A stretch of DNA of 64,000 nucleotides. It comes from a bacterium. GTDB taxonomy: Bacteria > Krumholzibacteriota > Krumholzibacteriia > LZORAL124-64-63. Below the pieces are notes generated by a model that was not told the DNA's origin, made no database searches, and saw nothing but the letters and a program-made list of their open reading frames with translations. The number at the start of each line of letters is the position of its first letter. Positions within the stretch are counted from its first letter, which is position 1. The stretch covers positions 248,001-312,000 of the forward strand of contig JADJCK010000006.1 in assembly GCA_016703265.1 (NCBI GenBank), read 5' to 3'. Of this stretch, positions 10,347-20,635 are shown in pieces. The position numbers and the translations under genes were made by a program.

Positions 10347-12477
10347 TCAACTCCCGCCGGCGTTCCCGCGCCCGGCGCCGGAGCCGACGGCCAGTTCGAG
10401 CGCCAGGAGGGCCGCCGCCAGGAGGAAGGCCCAGGGCGCCAGATTGCGCCCCCAGCGCATCGGCCAGGCGCAGCGGGTCGGCGCCGGGCAGGTCGGCGGC
10501 GACCGGCATGCCCAGCAACGCCAGGCGTTGCCGCCAGCCGGCGGGGCCGTCGCGCGGTTCGAGCGTTTCGGCCGCGGGCACGACCACGGCGGCGACACCC
10601 AGGGTGTCGGCGCCGGACAGGAAGACTGCGAAACCCGCCCGGTCGGCCGGCCCGGTCCCGAGGACCGGGGTCCCCGCGCGCCACTCCAGTTCCGCGGCGC
10701 GCGCCACCCCGGCGAGCGGCCCCGCGACGGTCAGGGCGCCCGCATCGGCCAGCGCGGCTGGCGGTGCGCCGAGGCGCGGGCTGAGGCGGATCTCCTGCCC
10801 CACGAGTACGTCGATGGCGCCTTCCCGCCCGGCCCCGCCACCCAGCCAGGCGCACAACCGCTGCAGCAGGGGCACCGCCAGCGGGCTGCGAGAAAAGTCG
10901 CCGGCGTCGGGGCGGAAATGGGTGGCCAGCACGGCCAGACGTCCGTCGCCGGATTCACGTTCGAGCAGCAGCGGTTCGCCGCCGGCCAGTTCGAGCACGA
11001 CGCGGGAACCGTCGGGGACGTGCCCGAGCCACCGCCGCCAGCGGATATCCTCGCAGGCCCTGCGGGCCGCGTCGTCGAAGCCGGCGAAGAGCGGGTGCGA
11101 GGCATCGACGATGCGCGCGTGCACGCCGTCGCCGGTTGCGGTTTCCGGCCGCGCACCGACGGGCAGGCCGAGGGCCGGGAGCAGCACTTCGTCGAGGTAC
11201 GCCGCGACCAGGGGATCGCCGGCCGCCAGGAGTACGCCGCCACCGGCGCCCAGGCGGGCGACCAGTGCGTCGAGCCCGGCCCGGCCCAGCGATTCGGGAT
11301 CGACGAGCACGACGACGCCGGCCGCAGCCAGGGCGCCGGTCGTGACGGCGTCACTGGACTGGGACGAGACCGCGAACGGTCCGGGGCCTCCCCCCGGGGA
11401 CAGGGCCTCGGCCAGGTAGCGCCAGCCGCCGCGGCCGGCCGGGCCGTCGCCGGGGCGGTCCGGGCCGTGCACCACCAGCACGTCAAGTCGCGGCGGCACG
11501 ACCAGCACGAACGGGCGGCGGTCATCGGCGGCGAGCACGTCGCTTTCCTTGCGGACGATGCCCGTGTGCAGCCCGGGACCCGGCACCGTGAGCGCGAAGT
11601 CGACATCCTGCGGGCGACCGGCGGGACCGGTCGCGGTCGCCTCGGCAACCGCCCGCCCATCGAGATCGAGCGTGAACACTTCGCCCTCGCGGGCGGCGAC
11701 CACGCGAGCGCCGACCAGGATCGCCTCGCCCGGGCGCAGGGCACGTCGCGGAACCCGGACCTCGACGACGCCGCCCGCCTCGCCGCGGTCGGGAGCGACA
11801 TCGCGGAGCAGGACGCGTGAATCGCGCGCCTGTCGCAGCGCCCTGACCGCGTCGGGCCAGGCCGGGTCCGACGGGACGGACTGGAGGTCGCCGAGAAGGA
11901 CGACGTCGACCGGCGCACCGGGCGCACGCGCGGCCTGCCGGGCCGCCTCGCGGAAGACGGCCGCCAGGTCGAAGCCGCCGTCGGTCGCGGCCAGTGCCCC
12001 GAGCGCGCCGGCGGCAGCGGAGCCGGCCGGCAGCCAGTCGCCGAACAGGGCCTCGGTGCGGCTGCCGGCGACGATGACCTGCACCGTCGCGCCGGCCGGC
12101 AGCTGCGCGATCATGGCGGCCGCATCGGCGGTCGCTGCGTCGAGCACCGTACCGGGTCCGCGGCGTGCACCGGAACTCGCGCTGGCATCGATCACGAACA
12201 GGTAGGACCCGGCACCGCTCGTGGCGCCGAGTCCACCCCACCGGGGCCCCGCCGCACCGGCCACCAGCAGCAGCAGGGCCAGGACACGCAGCAGCAGGAG
12301 CAGCCACCGGCGCACGCCGAGCGAACGCGCCTGCCGCGACTGCGCCTGTTCGAGGAAGCGCAGGTCGCTGAACGACTCGCGGCGCACCCGCCGACGGCTG
12401 AGGAAATGCAGGATCACCGGCAGGGCGGCCGCGGCCGCGCCGAACAACAGGCCTGGGTTCAGGAAGGAGATGGGCAT
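10347..12477 (-). CDS. BatA-like membrane protein with vWA-like domain, frameshifted near C terminus
   Basis: It begins MPISFLNPGLLFGAAAAAL, the N-terminal double-transmembrane domain seen in Bat (aerotolerance) proteins, with a second membrane helix near residues 60-80. A vWA-like domain follows, with a MIDAS-type start FVIDASASSG, then a glutamine-amidotransferase-like or vWA-type region rich in VVLVDPESLG-like strands. The frame breaks at ADALG. Deleting one base in the C5 run at 10449-10453 yields a final helix APWAFLLAAALLALELAV and the end GRGNAGGS, about 709 residues in all. Its ATG overlaps the DUF58 stop by one base (TGATG). With moxR and DUF58 it forms the familiar MoxR-DUF58-Bat cassette, thought to chaperone or assemble envelope complexes; the exact client is unknown. 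Confidence 0.78.
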
Positions 12478-13369
12478 CAGTAGAGCCGCCGGCGCTTGCG
12501 CAGGTACGCACCCAGGCCGCGGGCGAAGGGCGTGTCGGTCGTGATCTCGACCAGGTCGACCCGCTGGCGACGGCACTCGCGCCGCAGGTCCTCGCGCCAC
12601 TGTTCGAACCGCTCGCGATAGGCGTCGCGCAGGTGGGCCGGCTCCAGGCGTACGCGCCTGCCGGGCTCCTCCAGCGCCTCGAACTCGACCTCGCCGCGGA
12701 AGTCGAGCTCGACCTCGCGGGGATCGAGGATCTGGAAGACGATCACCTCGTGGCCGCGGTGCCGGAAATGCTTGAGGCCGTCGATGATCCGCGCCGGATC
12801 GTCCATGAGGTCGCTGAGCAGGATGACCAGTCCCCGGCGCGGCACACGTTCGGCCACGCGGTGCAGCACGGAGCCGAGGTCGGTGCCGGTGCCCACGGGC
12901 AGGTCGTCCAGCACCTTCAGCACCTGGAACAATTGGCGCCGCAGCGATCGCGCCGGCACCGCCACGAGCGGCGCCTGGTCGAAGGTGATCAGGCCGACGG
13001 CATCATTCTGCCGCAACAGCAGGTAACTCAGGGCGGCGGCCAGATAGGCGGCGTACTGCTTCTTGGCCGGACGCTGCTTGTCACCGCGGAAGTCCATGCT
13101 GGCCGAGCAGTCGACGAGGATGGTCGCGCGCAGGTTCGTCTCTTCGGTGAACACCTTCAGGTAGTGGCGATCGCTCTTGGCGTACGCCCGCCAGTCCATG
13201 TTCGCCACCGGCTCGCCGGGAATGTACTGGCGGTACTCGGCGAACTCGGCCGAGAAGCCGTGGTAGGGACTCTTGTGCAGCCCCAGGAGGAACCCCTCGA
13301 CCACGAGACGCGCCACGAGGTCGAGGCGCCCGAGTTGCCCCGCAAGCTCGGGCGTCAGAAGCAGCGAGC

Positions 13370-13373
<4 letters not shown>
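12477..13373 (-). CDS. DUF58 family vWA-like protein
   Basis: 298 residues. The N-terminal half holds the DUF58 signature (GFSAEFAEYRQYIPGEP then MDWRAYAKSDRHYLKVFTEE). A vWA fold follows with the metal-binding DCSASM motif and QNDAVGLITFD. The C-terminal tail is very basic (YLRKRRRLY). No membrane helix is evident, so the protein is likely cytoplasmic and acts with the MoxR ATPase and the BatA-like membrane protein encoded on either side. The start overlaps the moxR stop by four bases and the stop overlaps the next ATG by one, so the three are tightly coupled. The biochemical role of this family is not settled. Confidence 0.9.
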
Positions 13374-14353
<980 letters not shown>

Positions 14354-14507
14354 GGGTTCGTCCTTTCCTGGTTCCGCCGTCACCTTCGGGACCCTGACGA
14401 TAAAGCCGGCGGCCGCGCGCGTCCACCCCGGGCGCTGGCCCCGGCCCGGATCCCATGGTAACTTGCGCCGGATACCGGGACAGGACCCCAGGAAAGGGAC
14501 GAAACAC

Positions 14508-15782
14508 GTGCACAAGAGACTATATCGCACCGTGGAACGGCTTCTCGGGACCATTGACGACTCCGCGGGTGGCGAAGCCATGCTGCGCGACGTCCTGCAG
14601 TTGCTGGTGCACAACCCCGCCGCCGAGGCGCTGGGCATTGTCGCTGGGCGCCTGTACAGGGAGCAGAAGCAGGACTACTGCCTGATCGAGAGCGTCGGGG
14701 GCCTGGGCGAGGCGCTCGCGGGCAAGACTGTGAGCAAGGACTACCAGGTGGTGCGCGACATCGAGCGGCGGCGCCTGTGGGTCATCTCGCCGCAGTCGCC
14801 GGGCTTCGACCCGGCGGTCGAGGCGCAGTTCGGCGACACCGACTCGGCGGCGATCCTCGTCGGGCGCGACCCCAACTACATCCTCAGCCTCAGCATCCGG
14901 CACCATGCCAGCGAGGAGGACCTGCTGGTCCTGCTCGAGACGATCCGCGCCGCCGTGGGCCTGAAGCTCCGCATGCAGGCGCTGGCTTCCCAGATGCGGC
15001 AGGCCCGCAGCATCCAGCATTCGCTGCTGCCCGGCTGCCTGCCGAAGCCGCCCGGGTTCGAGCTCGCGGCGATCAGCGTGCCCGCCGACGAGGTGGGTGG
15101 AGACGTCTACGACGCCCAGGAGGTGGAGCCCGGCACCATCGGCTTCCTGCTCGCCGATGCCAGCGGCCACGGGCTGCCGGCGGCGCTGCAGGCCCGCGAC
15201 GTCGTCGTCGGCATGCGCATGGGCCAGGCGCGCGGCGAGAAGATCAACGCCACCGTCGCCCGCCTGAACCGCGTCATCAACCAGGGCGGACTGGCCAGCC
15301 GTTTCATCTCGCTGTTCTACGGCGAACTCGAGTCGACAGGCAGCCTCGTCTACGTGAACGGCGGCCACTGCCCGCCGCTGCTGGCGTCGGCGGACGGGCA
15401 GGTTCGCGAACTGATGACCTGCGGCCCGGTGCTCGGCCCGCTGCCCGAGGCGGTCTACAAGCGCGGCTACGTCACGCTCGAGCCGGGCGACATGCTGCTG
15501 GTGTACACGGACGGGGTCACGGAACGACTGGATTCGCAGGCGCCGGGCGACGAGGACGACCTGCATGAATTCGGCCGCGAGCGGCTGGTGGCGTTGTTGC
15601 GCGAGTGCCGGGGCGGCGATGCGGAGTCGGCGGCAGCGGTCATCATGGGCGCGGTGCGCGCGTTCGGCCGGGACGCGCCGCTGGCCGATGACGTGAGCCT
15701 GGTCGTGATCCGGAGACTGCCTGCAGCCGACTATCCCCCGGCCGGCGGGCTGGCCACCGTGGGCACGGGCAGCAGCCTGTAG
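14508..15782 (+). CDS. SpoIIE/RsbU-type PP2C serine phosphatase with N-terminal sensor-like domain
   Basis: The GTG at 14508 follows AGGAAAGGGA and gives 424 residues. Residues 1-165 resemble a GAF-like sensor (LGIVAGRLYREQKQDYCLIE). A short coiled region with RQARSIQHSLLPGCLPKPPG follows, typical of RsbU-like phosphatases. The PP2C core shows metal-binding DEVGGDVYD, DASGHGLPAAL, VYVNGGHCPPLL, LLVYTDGVTER and ADDVSLVVI. Such enzymes usually dephosphorylate anti-sigma-factor antagonists in partner-switching pathways; no partner gene is adjacent. It diverges from moxR. The last 52 bases overlap the convergent glycosyltransferase gene. Confidence 0.9.
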   Translation: MHKRLYRTVERLLGTIDDSAGGEAMLRDVLQLLVHNPAAEALGIVAGRLYREQKQDYCLIESVGGLGEALAGKTVSKDYQVVRDIERRRLWVISPQSPGFDPAVEAQFGDTDSAAILVGRDPNYILSLSIRHHASEEDLLVLLETIRAAVGLKLRMQALASQMRQARSIQHSLLPGCLPKPPGFELAAISVPADEVGGDVYDAQEVEPGTIGFLLADASGHGLPAALQARDVVVGMRMGQARGEKINATVARLNRVINQGGLASRFISLFYGELESTGSLVYVNGGHCPPLLASADGQVRELMTCGPVLGPLPEAVYKRGYVTLEPGDMLLVYTDGVTERLDSQAPGDEDDLHEFGRERLVALLRECRGGDAESAAAVIMGAVRAFGRDAPLADDVSLVVIRRLPAADYPPAGGLATVGTGSSL

Positions 15783-17458
15783 AGCGCCACGGTCCAGGGC
15801 TGGTTCTCGCGCAGGCCGACGCCGGGCAGGGCGCAGGTGCTCACGAGTTCGAACCGGAAACCCTCCACGACGCGATCGGTCCAGCGCGGCGGTCCGTCGG
15901 TGCGATCGACCAGGCAGACCGGCGGATGCGCCGGCTCGGCGCGCAGCCAGGCGCCCTTTGCCACCATTGCCTCGAAGCCCTGCTGCCGGCCCAGTTCCCG
16001 CACTGCCGGGCTGACCAGCCCCATCAGGTCCAGCACGCGACGTTCGCTGTGGAAGCCGATCGCGCCGATGTCCAGTGCGGCCACGGTCTGGCCCGGAGCC
16101 GTGTTCTGGCGGAGCCAGACCGCGATCCCGCCGTAGCATTCGGACACGCCGCGCGGGAATGCCTGCGCGTGCGGCACCACCTGCGACCCGAAGATCCAGA
16201 CGTTGACCCCCAGGCCGGCCGCGACACAGGTAAGGGCCAGCCCGTGCCCGAACCGGCGCACGCCGCGACTGAGTCCCGGCCCGTGCAGCAGCCACTCGAC
16301 GAGCAGGCTCAGGGCCAGCACCAGGACCGGGGCCAGCGGGCTGACATACCGGGAGATCACCCACACCTGGCGCACGGCGTAGCCACCCAGGAGCATGACC
16401 GTCCAGGTCACGACCACGCCGACGAAGGCCACCGGCCCCCAGACCGACCAGGCTGCGGCCTCGCGCGCTTCCGGCGTCGTCGCGTCGGGGGTCGCCGCAG
16501 CAGGCAGGGCGCCGCGGCCGTGGTCGACAATGTGGTCGTCTTCCTCGTCGAGCTCACGCGGGTCGCGCTGGCGCGCCAGGACCAGAACCACCAGCAGTAC
16601 CGGTATCAGCGCGAAGAAACCGGTCACGCCGAGAAGGGGGCTGGACGCCTGCAGGAGGTTGCGGGCCAGAGCCAGCGGGTCGCCGAGCAGCGAGCCGCTC
16701 TTGGCCGCAGCGGTGTCCGGGAGCGCCCGTCCGAACACGGCCCAGGCGTAGAGCAGCCACGGCCCGGCGGCGAGGAGCCAGCCGGCGAGCGCGGCGATCG
16801 CAGGCTCCGTCGGGCGGGCCCGGTGCCGGGCGCCCACGCCGCCCACGGCGCTGGCGCGGTAGTATTCGAACCAGAGCAGGATGGGCAGCACGGCCGGGGC
16901 CAGCAGCAGGAACTCGGGCCGCACCAGCCCGGCCAGGCCGGCGGCCACCCCCCAGCCCAGGTAACGGCGCCACAGCGGCTCGCGCGTCACGCCCCAGCCC
17001 AGGTCGCGGCCCGAGACCAGGGGCCAGACCAGCACCAGCAGGGCCAGCGTTGCCAGGGGCGTTTCCATTCCCGAATACGTCCAGCGGAGGAGCCACGGAT
17101 CAGCGGCGATGACCGCCAGCACGATCGCCTTCCAGGTCTCGGGGTAGGTGAACCGGCTGAGGATGGCATCGGCGACCAGGATGACGCCCAGCCCGCACAG
17201 CGCGCCGAGCGCCCAGGCCGCGACCGTCGGGGCCAGCCCCAGCTTCAGCAGCAGGGCCAGGCCGAAGATCCACAGGGGACTGGTCGCACCGTAGGTGGGT
17301 TCCCCGGGATTGAACGAGACCTCGCCGCGCTCGAGGAGGTTCTGGGCGTAACGCAGGTGGATGAAGGTGTCGTCGGTCGTGTAGCCCCGCAATAGCCAGC
17401 CGCCCACGGCAAGGATGCCGAGGGCGATCAGCAGACGGAAGAGGCGCGGTCGCGGCAT
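15731..17458 (-). CDS. GT-C type polytopic membrane glycosyltransferase
   Basis: 575 residues starting MPRPRLFRLL. The first loop has the acidic GT-C motif YTTDDTFIHLRYAQNLL followed by FNPGEPTYGATSPLW, as in the AftB/ArnT-like polyprenyl-phosphate sugar transferases. About ten hydrophobic segments follow, then a soluble C-terminal region of roughly 130 residues (from VNVWIFGSQVVPH). It probably moves a sugar from a lipid-linked donor to an envelope acceptor on the periplasmic side. The gene lies 49 bases after the phosphofructokinase gene on the same strand and may be cotranscribed. A Glu/Asp-rich cytoplasmic loop (PRELDEEDDHIVDHG) is unusual. Donor and acceptor are unknown. Confidence 0.75.
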   Translation of the reverse strand: MPRPRLFRLLIALGILAVGGWLLRGYTTDDTFIHLRYAQNLLERGEVSFNPGEPTYGATSPLWIFGLALLLKLGLAPTVAAWALGALCGLGVILVADAILSRFTYPETWKAIVLAVIAADPWLLRWTYSGMETPLATLALLVLVWPLVSGRDLGWGVTREPLWRRYLGWGVAAGLAGLVRPEFLLLAPAVLPILLWFEYYRASAVGGVGARHRARPTEPAIAALAGWLLAAGPWLLYAWAVFGRALPDTAAAKSGSLLGDPLALARNLLQASSPLLGVTGFFALIPVLLVVLVLARQRDPRELDEEDDHIVDHGRGALPAAATPDATTPEAREAAAWSVWGPVAFVGVVVTWTVMLLGGYAVRQVWVISRYVSPLAPVLVLALSLLVEWLLHGPGLSRGVRRFGHGLALTCVAAGLGVNVWIFGSQVVPHAQAFPRGVSECYGGIAVWLRQNTAPGQTVAALDIGAIGFHSERRVLDLMGLVSPAVRELGRQQGFEAMVAKGAWLRAEPAHPPVCLVDRTDGPPRWTDRVVEGFRFELVSTCALPGVGLRENQPWTVALYRLLPVPTVASPPAGG

Positions 17459-17507
17459 GCCCGAAGCATACGCGACCGCGCCCGTGTGCGTCCAGTACAG
17501 GAACCGC

Positions 17508-18674
17508 CTAGCGGAGGAACATCGGCAGGTTCTCGACCCCGCGGATGACCGGCCGGTATTCCTGCGGATCGTAGAAGCGGGCCACGTCGACGCGCTTGAC
17601 GCCGCTGACGATCGCAGCCAGGTCCACGGCGGCATAGCGGCCGTCCCGGAGCGCCGTCATCAGGCCGGTGCGGCCCTCCAGGAGCAGGTCCATCGCCAGG
17701 TTGCCGAAGTTCATGGCCACCATGCGGTCGAGGGCGTCCGGGGGCCCGCAGCGCATCATGTAACCCAGCTGCTGGTAGGTGACGCCGTGCCCCGTGATCT
17801 GCTTCAACTGGTCGGCGGCCCACATGCCCACCCCACCCAGCTTGCGGTGCCCGTAGGCGTCCTCCTCGCCCGTCTCGACGATGCCGCCGCCGTGCGCGAT
17901 GGCGCCCTCGCTGATCGTGACCATCGCGTAGTGGCTCGGATTGTCGCGCTTGTCGCGGGCGACCTGCTCGGCCAGGCGACCGATGTCGAACGGGACCTCG
18001 CTGATGATGGCGCGGTCGACGTGCGCCAGGTAGCTGGAAACCAGGCAGGTCTCGCCGCTGTTGCGCCCGAAGAGCTCGACCAGCCCGATGCGCTCGTGCG
18101 AGCCGATGGGCGTGCGCAGGTCGCTGATCGCCTGCACCGACCGCGTGACCGCAGTGCTGAACCCGATGCAGAAATCGGTGCCGTAGACGTCGTTGTCCAT
18201 CGTCTTGGGGATGGCCACCTGCGGATAGCCCGCCAGGTGCAGGCGCGCCGCGTAGCTGAGCGTGTCGTCGCCGCCGATGGGGATCAGCGCATCGATCTGC
18301 AGGTGCTCGAGGTTGGCGACGACGACATCGGTCAGGTCCGCCGGGAAGGTCATGCCCGGGCGCAGCAGGTGCGCCGGCATGTCCTTCTCCTTCACCTTGC
18401 CCGGGTTGGTGCGGGAGGTGTGAAGGAAGGTGCCGCCGGTGCGGTCGATGGTCCGGACATGGCTCCAGTCGAGTTCGGTCCGCCAGTGGCGGTTCCAGTC
18501 CTCGTCGGCGTCCGGCCGGTAGTTGATGAGCCCGCCCCAGCCGCGGCGGATGCCCACTACGGCGATGCCCTCCTTCTGGGCCCGGCTGACGACCTGCTTG
18601 ATCGCCGAATTGAGCCCCGGGACGTCGCCGCCGCCGGTCAGGATCGCGATGCGGCGCAGCTTCCTCGACATCAT
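17508..18674 (-). CDS. pfp: Phosphofructokinase, PPi-dependent type by active-site residues
   Basis: Phosphorylates fructose 6-phosphate in glycolysis. The 388 residues begin with the phosphate-binding GGGDVPGLNSAI. Key residues are IGGDDTLS (Asp137) and PKTMDND (Lys157). In E. coli PfkA numbering these are positions 104 and 124. Gly at both marks ATP enzymes; Asp at 104 and Lys at 124 mark pyrophosphate-dependent enzymes. Catalytic Asp160 and Asp162 are present, with the substrate loops GSHERIGLVELFGR and ISEGAIAHGGG. The start is ATG-ATG behind GGGAGGA; either could be used. The PPi call rests on residues only, but both diagnostic positions agree. A PPi enzyme would be reversible and could serve gluconeogenesis too. 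Confidence 0.85.
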   Translation of the reverse strand: MMSRKLRRIAILTGGGDVPGLNSAIKQVVSRAQKEGIAVVGIRRGWGGLINYRPDADEDWNRHWRTELDWSHVRTIDRTGGTFLHTSRTNPGKVKEKDMPAHLLRPGMTFPADLTDVVVANLEHLQIDALIPIGGDDTLSYAARLHLAGYPQVAIPKTMDNDVYGTDFCIGFSTAVTRSVQAISDLRTPIGSHERIGLVELFGRNSGETCLVSSYLAHVDRAIISEVPFDIGRLAEQVARDKRDNPSHYAMVTISEGAIAHGGGIVETGEEDAYGHRKLGGVGMWAADQLKQITGHGVTYQQLGYMMRCGPPDALDRMVAMNFGNLAMDLLLEGRTGLMTALRDGRYAAVDLAAIVSGVKRVDVARFYDPQEYRPVIRGVENLPMFLR

Positions 18675-18776
18675 TCCCGTCCTCCCGCTTGTAACCGTTT
18701 TCCCCGCTGTGCGGCGGCATTATCGGGCCTGCGGCCCCGGGCGGCAAGTCCTGCCTGCCGCCTGCCTGCCTTCATC

Positions 18777-19805
18777 TCAGTCCGTGCCCGCCTCGGGGCA
18801 GCCCGCGCCCAGGAAGGTTCCCCGGCAGGACATGCGCGCGATGGCCCGCATGTCGTCCTCGCTGAACCCGAACGTCTCCATGGCCAGTTCGTATTCCCGC
18901 GACAGCGAGGTGCTGCTGACCGTGGGGTTGTCGGTGCAGAGCGCCACCTTGATGCCCGCCTCGAGGAATCGCGGCAGCGGGTGCTCCTTCAGCGAGGCGA
19001 CGGCGCCGGTCTGCAGGTTCGAGGACAGGCAGACTTCCAGGTAGATCCCGTCGCGGGCGAGCCGCTTCATCAACTCGGGATCCTGGCCGGCGCTGGTGCC
19101 GTGCCCGATGCGGTCGGGGTCCAGGTTGTCCAGCGCTTCCCAGATGCGCTCGGGGCCTTCGCTCTCGCCGGCGTGCGCCGTCCTCTTCAGGCCCATCTTC
19201 GCGGCCAGCTCGTAGGACTCCTTGAACAGCACCGGCGGGAACGGGGCTTCGTGACCGGCGATGTCGAACCCGACCACACCGGCGCCGTTGTGGAAGTCCT
19301 CGCGCTCGCCGAGGATCTCGCGCAACAGGATGCGCGCCATGTTGCCGCCGTGGTTGCGCATGGCGATCACGATGATGCCGAGGCGCATGTCGGGATGCTT
19401 CTCAGTGAAGGCGTCGAAGCCCTTGCGCGTGGCCGCCAGCACCTGCCGGCTGGTGAGCCCGGCGCGCCGATGGATCAGCGGGTTGATGCGCAGTTCCAGC
19501 AGGCGCACGCCGTCCAGGTAGGCGTCCTCGGCCAGTTCGTAGCTGATGCGCCGGATGTTGTCGTAGAACTGTGTGTACTGCAGGGGCACATGGAACTTGT
19601 CGAGGTAGTCGAGCAGGGTGCTGTCCTGCGACTCGTCCCATTGCAGGTAGTGCTTGAACTGCTCGTAGTCGAGCCCCGGCACCGCGCTGTAGTACTTCTC
19701 GGAGAGCTCCCAGAGCGTGGCCGGGCGGATCGAACCGTCGAAATGGCGGTGGATATCCGATAGGTGCAGCGTGCGGATGAACTCCCGCCTGTCCTGTGAG
19801 GTCAT
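18777..19805 (-). CDS. add: Adenosine deaminase family protein
   Basis: Zinc hydrolase converting adenosine to inosine in purine salvage. 342 residues from an ATG at 19805 with AAGGAG upstream. The metal and catalytic motifs are in order: DIHRHFDGSI (His19, His21), RTAHAGESEG (catalytic Glu), DRIGHGTSAG and CTDNPTVSSTSL. The HFDG motif replaces the commoner HLDG. Related members can act on N6-modified adenine nucleosides or adenine, so the exact substrate is inferred. It is followed after about 100 bases by the phosphofructokinase gene on the same strand and diverges from the Rrf2 regulator gene. Confidence 0.9.
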   Translation of the reverse strand: MTSQDRREFIRTLHLSDIHRHFDGSIRPATLWELSEKYYSAVPGLDYEQFKHYLQWDESQDSTLLDYLDKFHVPLQYTQFYDNIRRISYELAEDAYLDGVRLLELRINPLIHRRAGLTSRQVLAATRKGFDAFTEKHPDMRLGIIVIAMRNHGGNMARILLREILGEREDFHNGAGVVGFDIAGHEAPFPPVLFKESYELAAKMGLKRTAHAGESEGPERIWEALDNLDPDRIGHGTSAGQDPELMKRLARDGIYLEVCLSSNLQTGAVASLKEHPLPRFLEAGIKVALCTDNPTVSSTSLSREYELAMETFGFSEDDMRAIARMSCRGTFLGAGCPEAGTD

Positions 19806-19893
19806 GATTCTCCTTTTCGGTTGGGATGCCGCCGGCGCCCCCGCGGGGGCCGGCCGGGATCCGGGTAAATTCGGGACACGGTAATGATGAACC

Positions 19894-19942
19894 CCGCCGG
19901 TGTAAAGGGCACCGGAAGTTCTTGGACTTCCGGACCCGGCGG
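19894..19942. promoter_or_regulatory. Nested dyad upstream of the Rrf2-type regulator gene
   Basis: A perfect 8-bp inverted repeat (CCGGAAGT at 19912-19919, ACTTCCGG at 19926-19933, 6-base spacer) is nested inside a second one (CCGCCGG at 19894-19900, CCGGCGG at 19936-19942). It lies in the 265-base region between divergent add and the Rrf2-type gene, about 130 bases before the latter's ATG. It could be an operator for the regulator itself or a hairpin in an untranslated leader. The inner arms are less GC-biased than the surroundings, which argues against pure chance. Confidence 0.4.
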
Positions 19943-20070
19943 CGATAGATTTCGAGCGGAGGCATTCACTTGGGCCGCGTCGCCCTTGACGCCTGACGGC
20001 GCCAGCCGGGTGCCCGGCCGCGGGTAACCGACGAATCCCCCGCGGATTCGCCAGCGGAGCAGGCACTGCC

Positions 20071-20535
20071 ATGAAGGTCAATACGAAGGTCCGCTATGGG
20101 CTGCGCGCCATCCTGCAGATCGCCGAGCAGTACGGCGGCGATCCGGTTCCCATCAGCGCCATCGCCGAGAACCAGGAAATCAGCGGCAAGTACCTCGAGC
20201 AGGTCGTGGGCTCGCTGCGGCGCGCCAACCTGATCGTGAGCCGCAAGGGCGTCCGCGGCGGCTACACGCTCGGACGTGCTCCCGCCGACATCACGCTCTG
20301 GGACGTGATCAGCGCCCTGGACGCGCACCCGGCCCCGGTCGACTGCGTGCCGGACCCCCAGTCGTGTGACCGCGCCAGTGATTGCCTGACGCGCTCGATC
20401 TGGACGCTGCTCGACGCGCGACTGAAGGAATTCTGGACCGGCTTCACGCTGGCTGACCTGGTGAGCGCCATGCGTGACGAGGGCCATTTCGACCTGCAGC
20501 AACTGGACGCCGGCGGGCCGACCAGCCGCCAATAG
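20071..20535 (+). CDS. Rrf2 family transcriptional regulator with IscR-like cysteine triad
   Basis: 154 residues with the Rrf2 winged-helix N terminus MKVNTKVRYGLRAILQIAEQ, recognition-helix region ISGKYLEQVVGSLRRANLI and wing RKGVRGGYTLGR. Cys92, Cys99 and Cys105 fall almost exactly at the [2Fe-2S] ligand positions of IscR (92, 98, 104), so it probably senses Fe-S status, oxygen or redox. Regulators of this type often control Fe-S assembly. Here the neighbours are pta and ackA, starting 100 bases downstream on the same strand, which suggests control of acetate metabolism. A strong dyad lies upstream. Confidence 0.9.
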   Translation: MKVNTKVRYGLRAILQIAEQYGGDPVPISAIAENQEISGKYLEQVVGSLRRANLIVSRKGVRGGYTLGRAPADITLWDVISALDAHPAPVDCVPDPQSCDRASDCLTRSIWTLLDARLKEFWTGFTLADLVSAMRDEGHFDLQQLDAGGPTSRQ

Positions 20536-20635
20536 CGCTACCGGTGCGCCGCCGACGACCGGCACGCCGCCGGGCGCGGCCGCGCGTCACCGTGCCGGCG
20601 GGGTTCGCCCGCCGACGCAGCCACGGGGGATCTCC

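Noticed and set aside
20596..20614. Small hairpin just upstream of pta as a riboswitch or attenuator
   Set aside because: It has only a 7-bp stem in GC-rich sequence and no leader peptide or known aptamer features.
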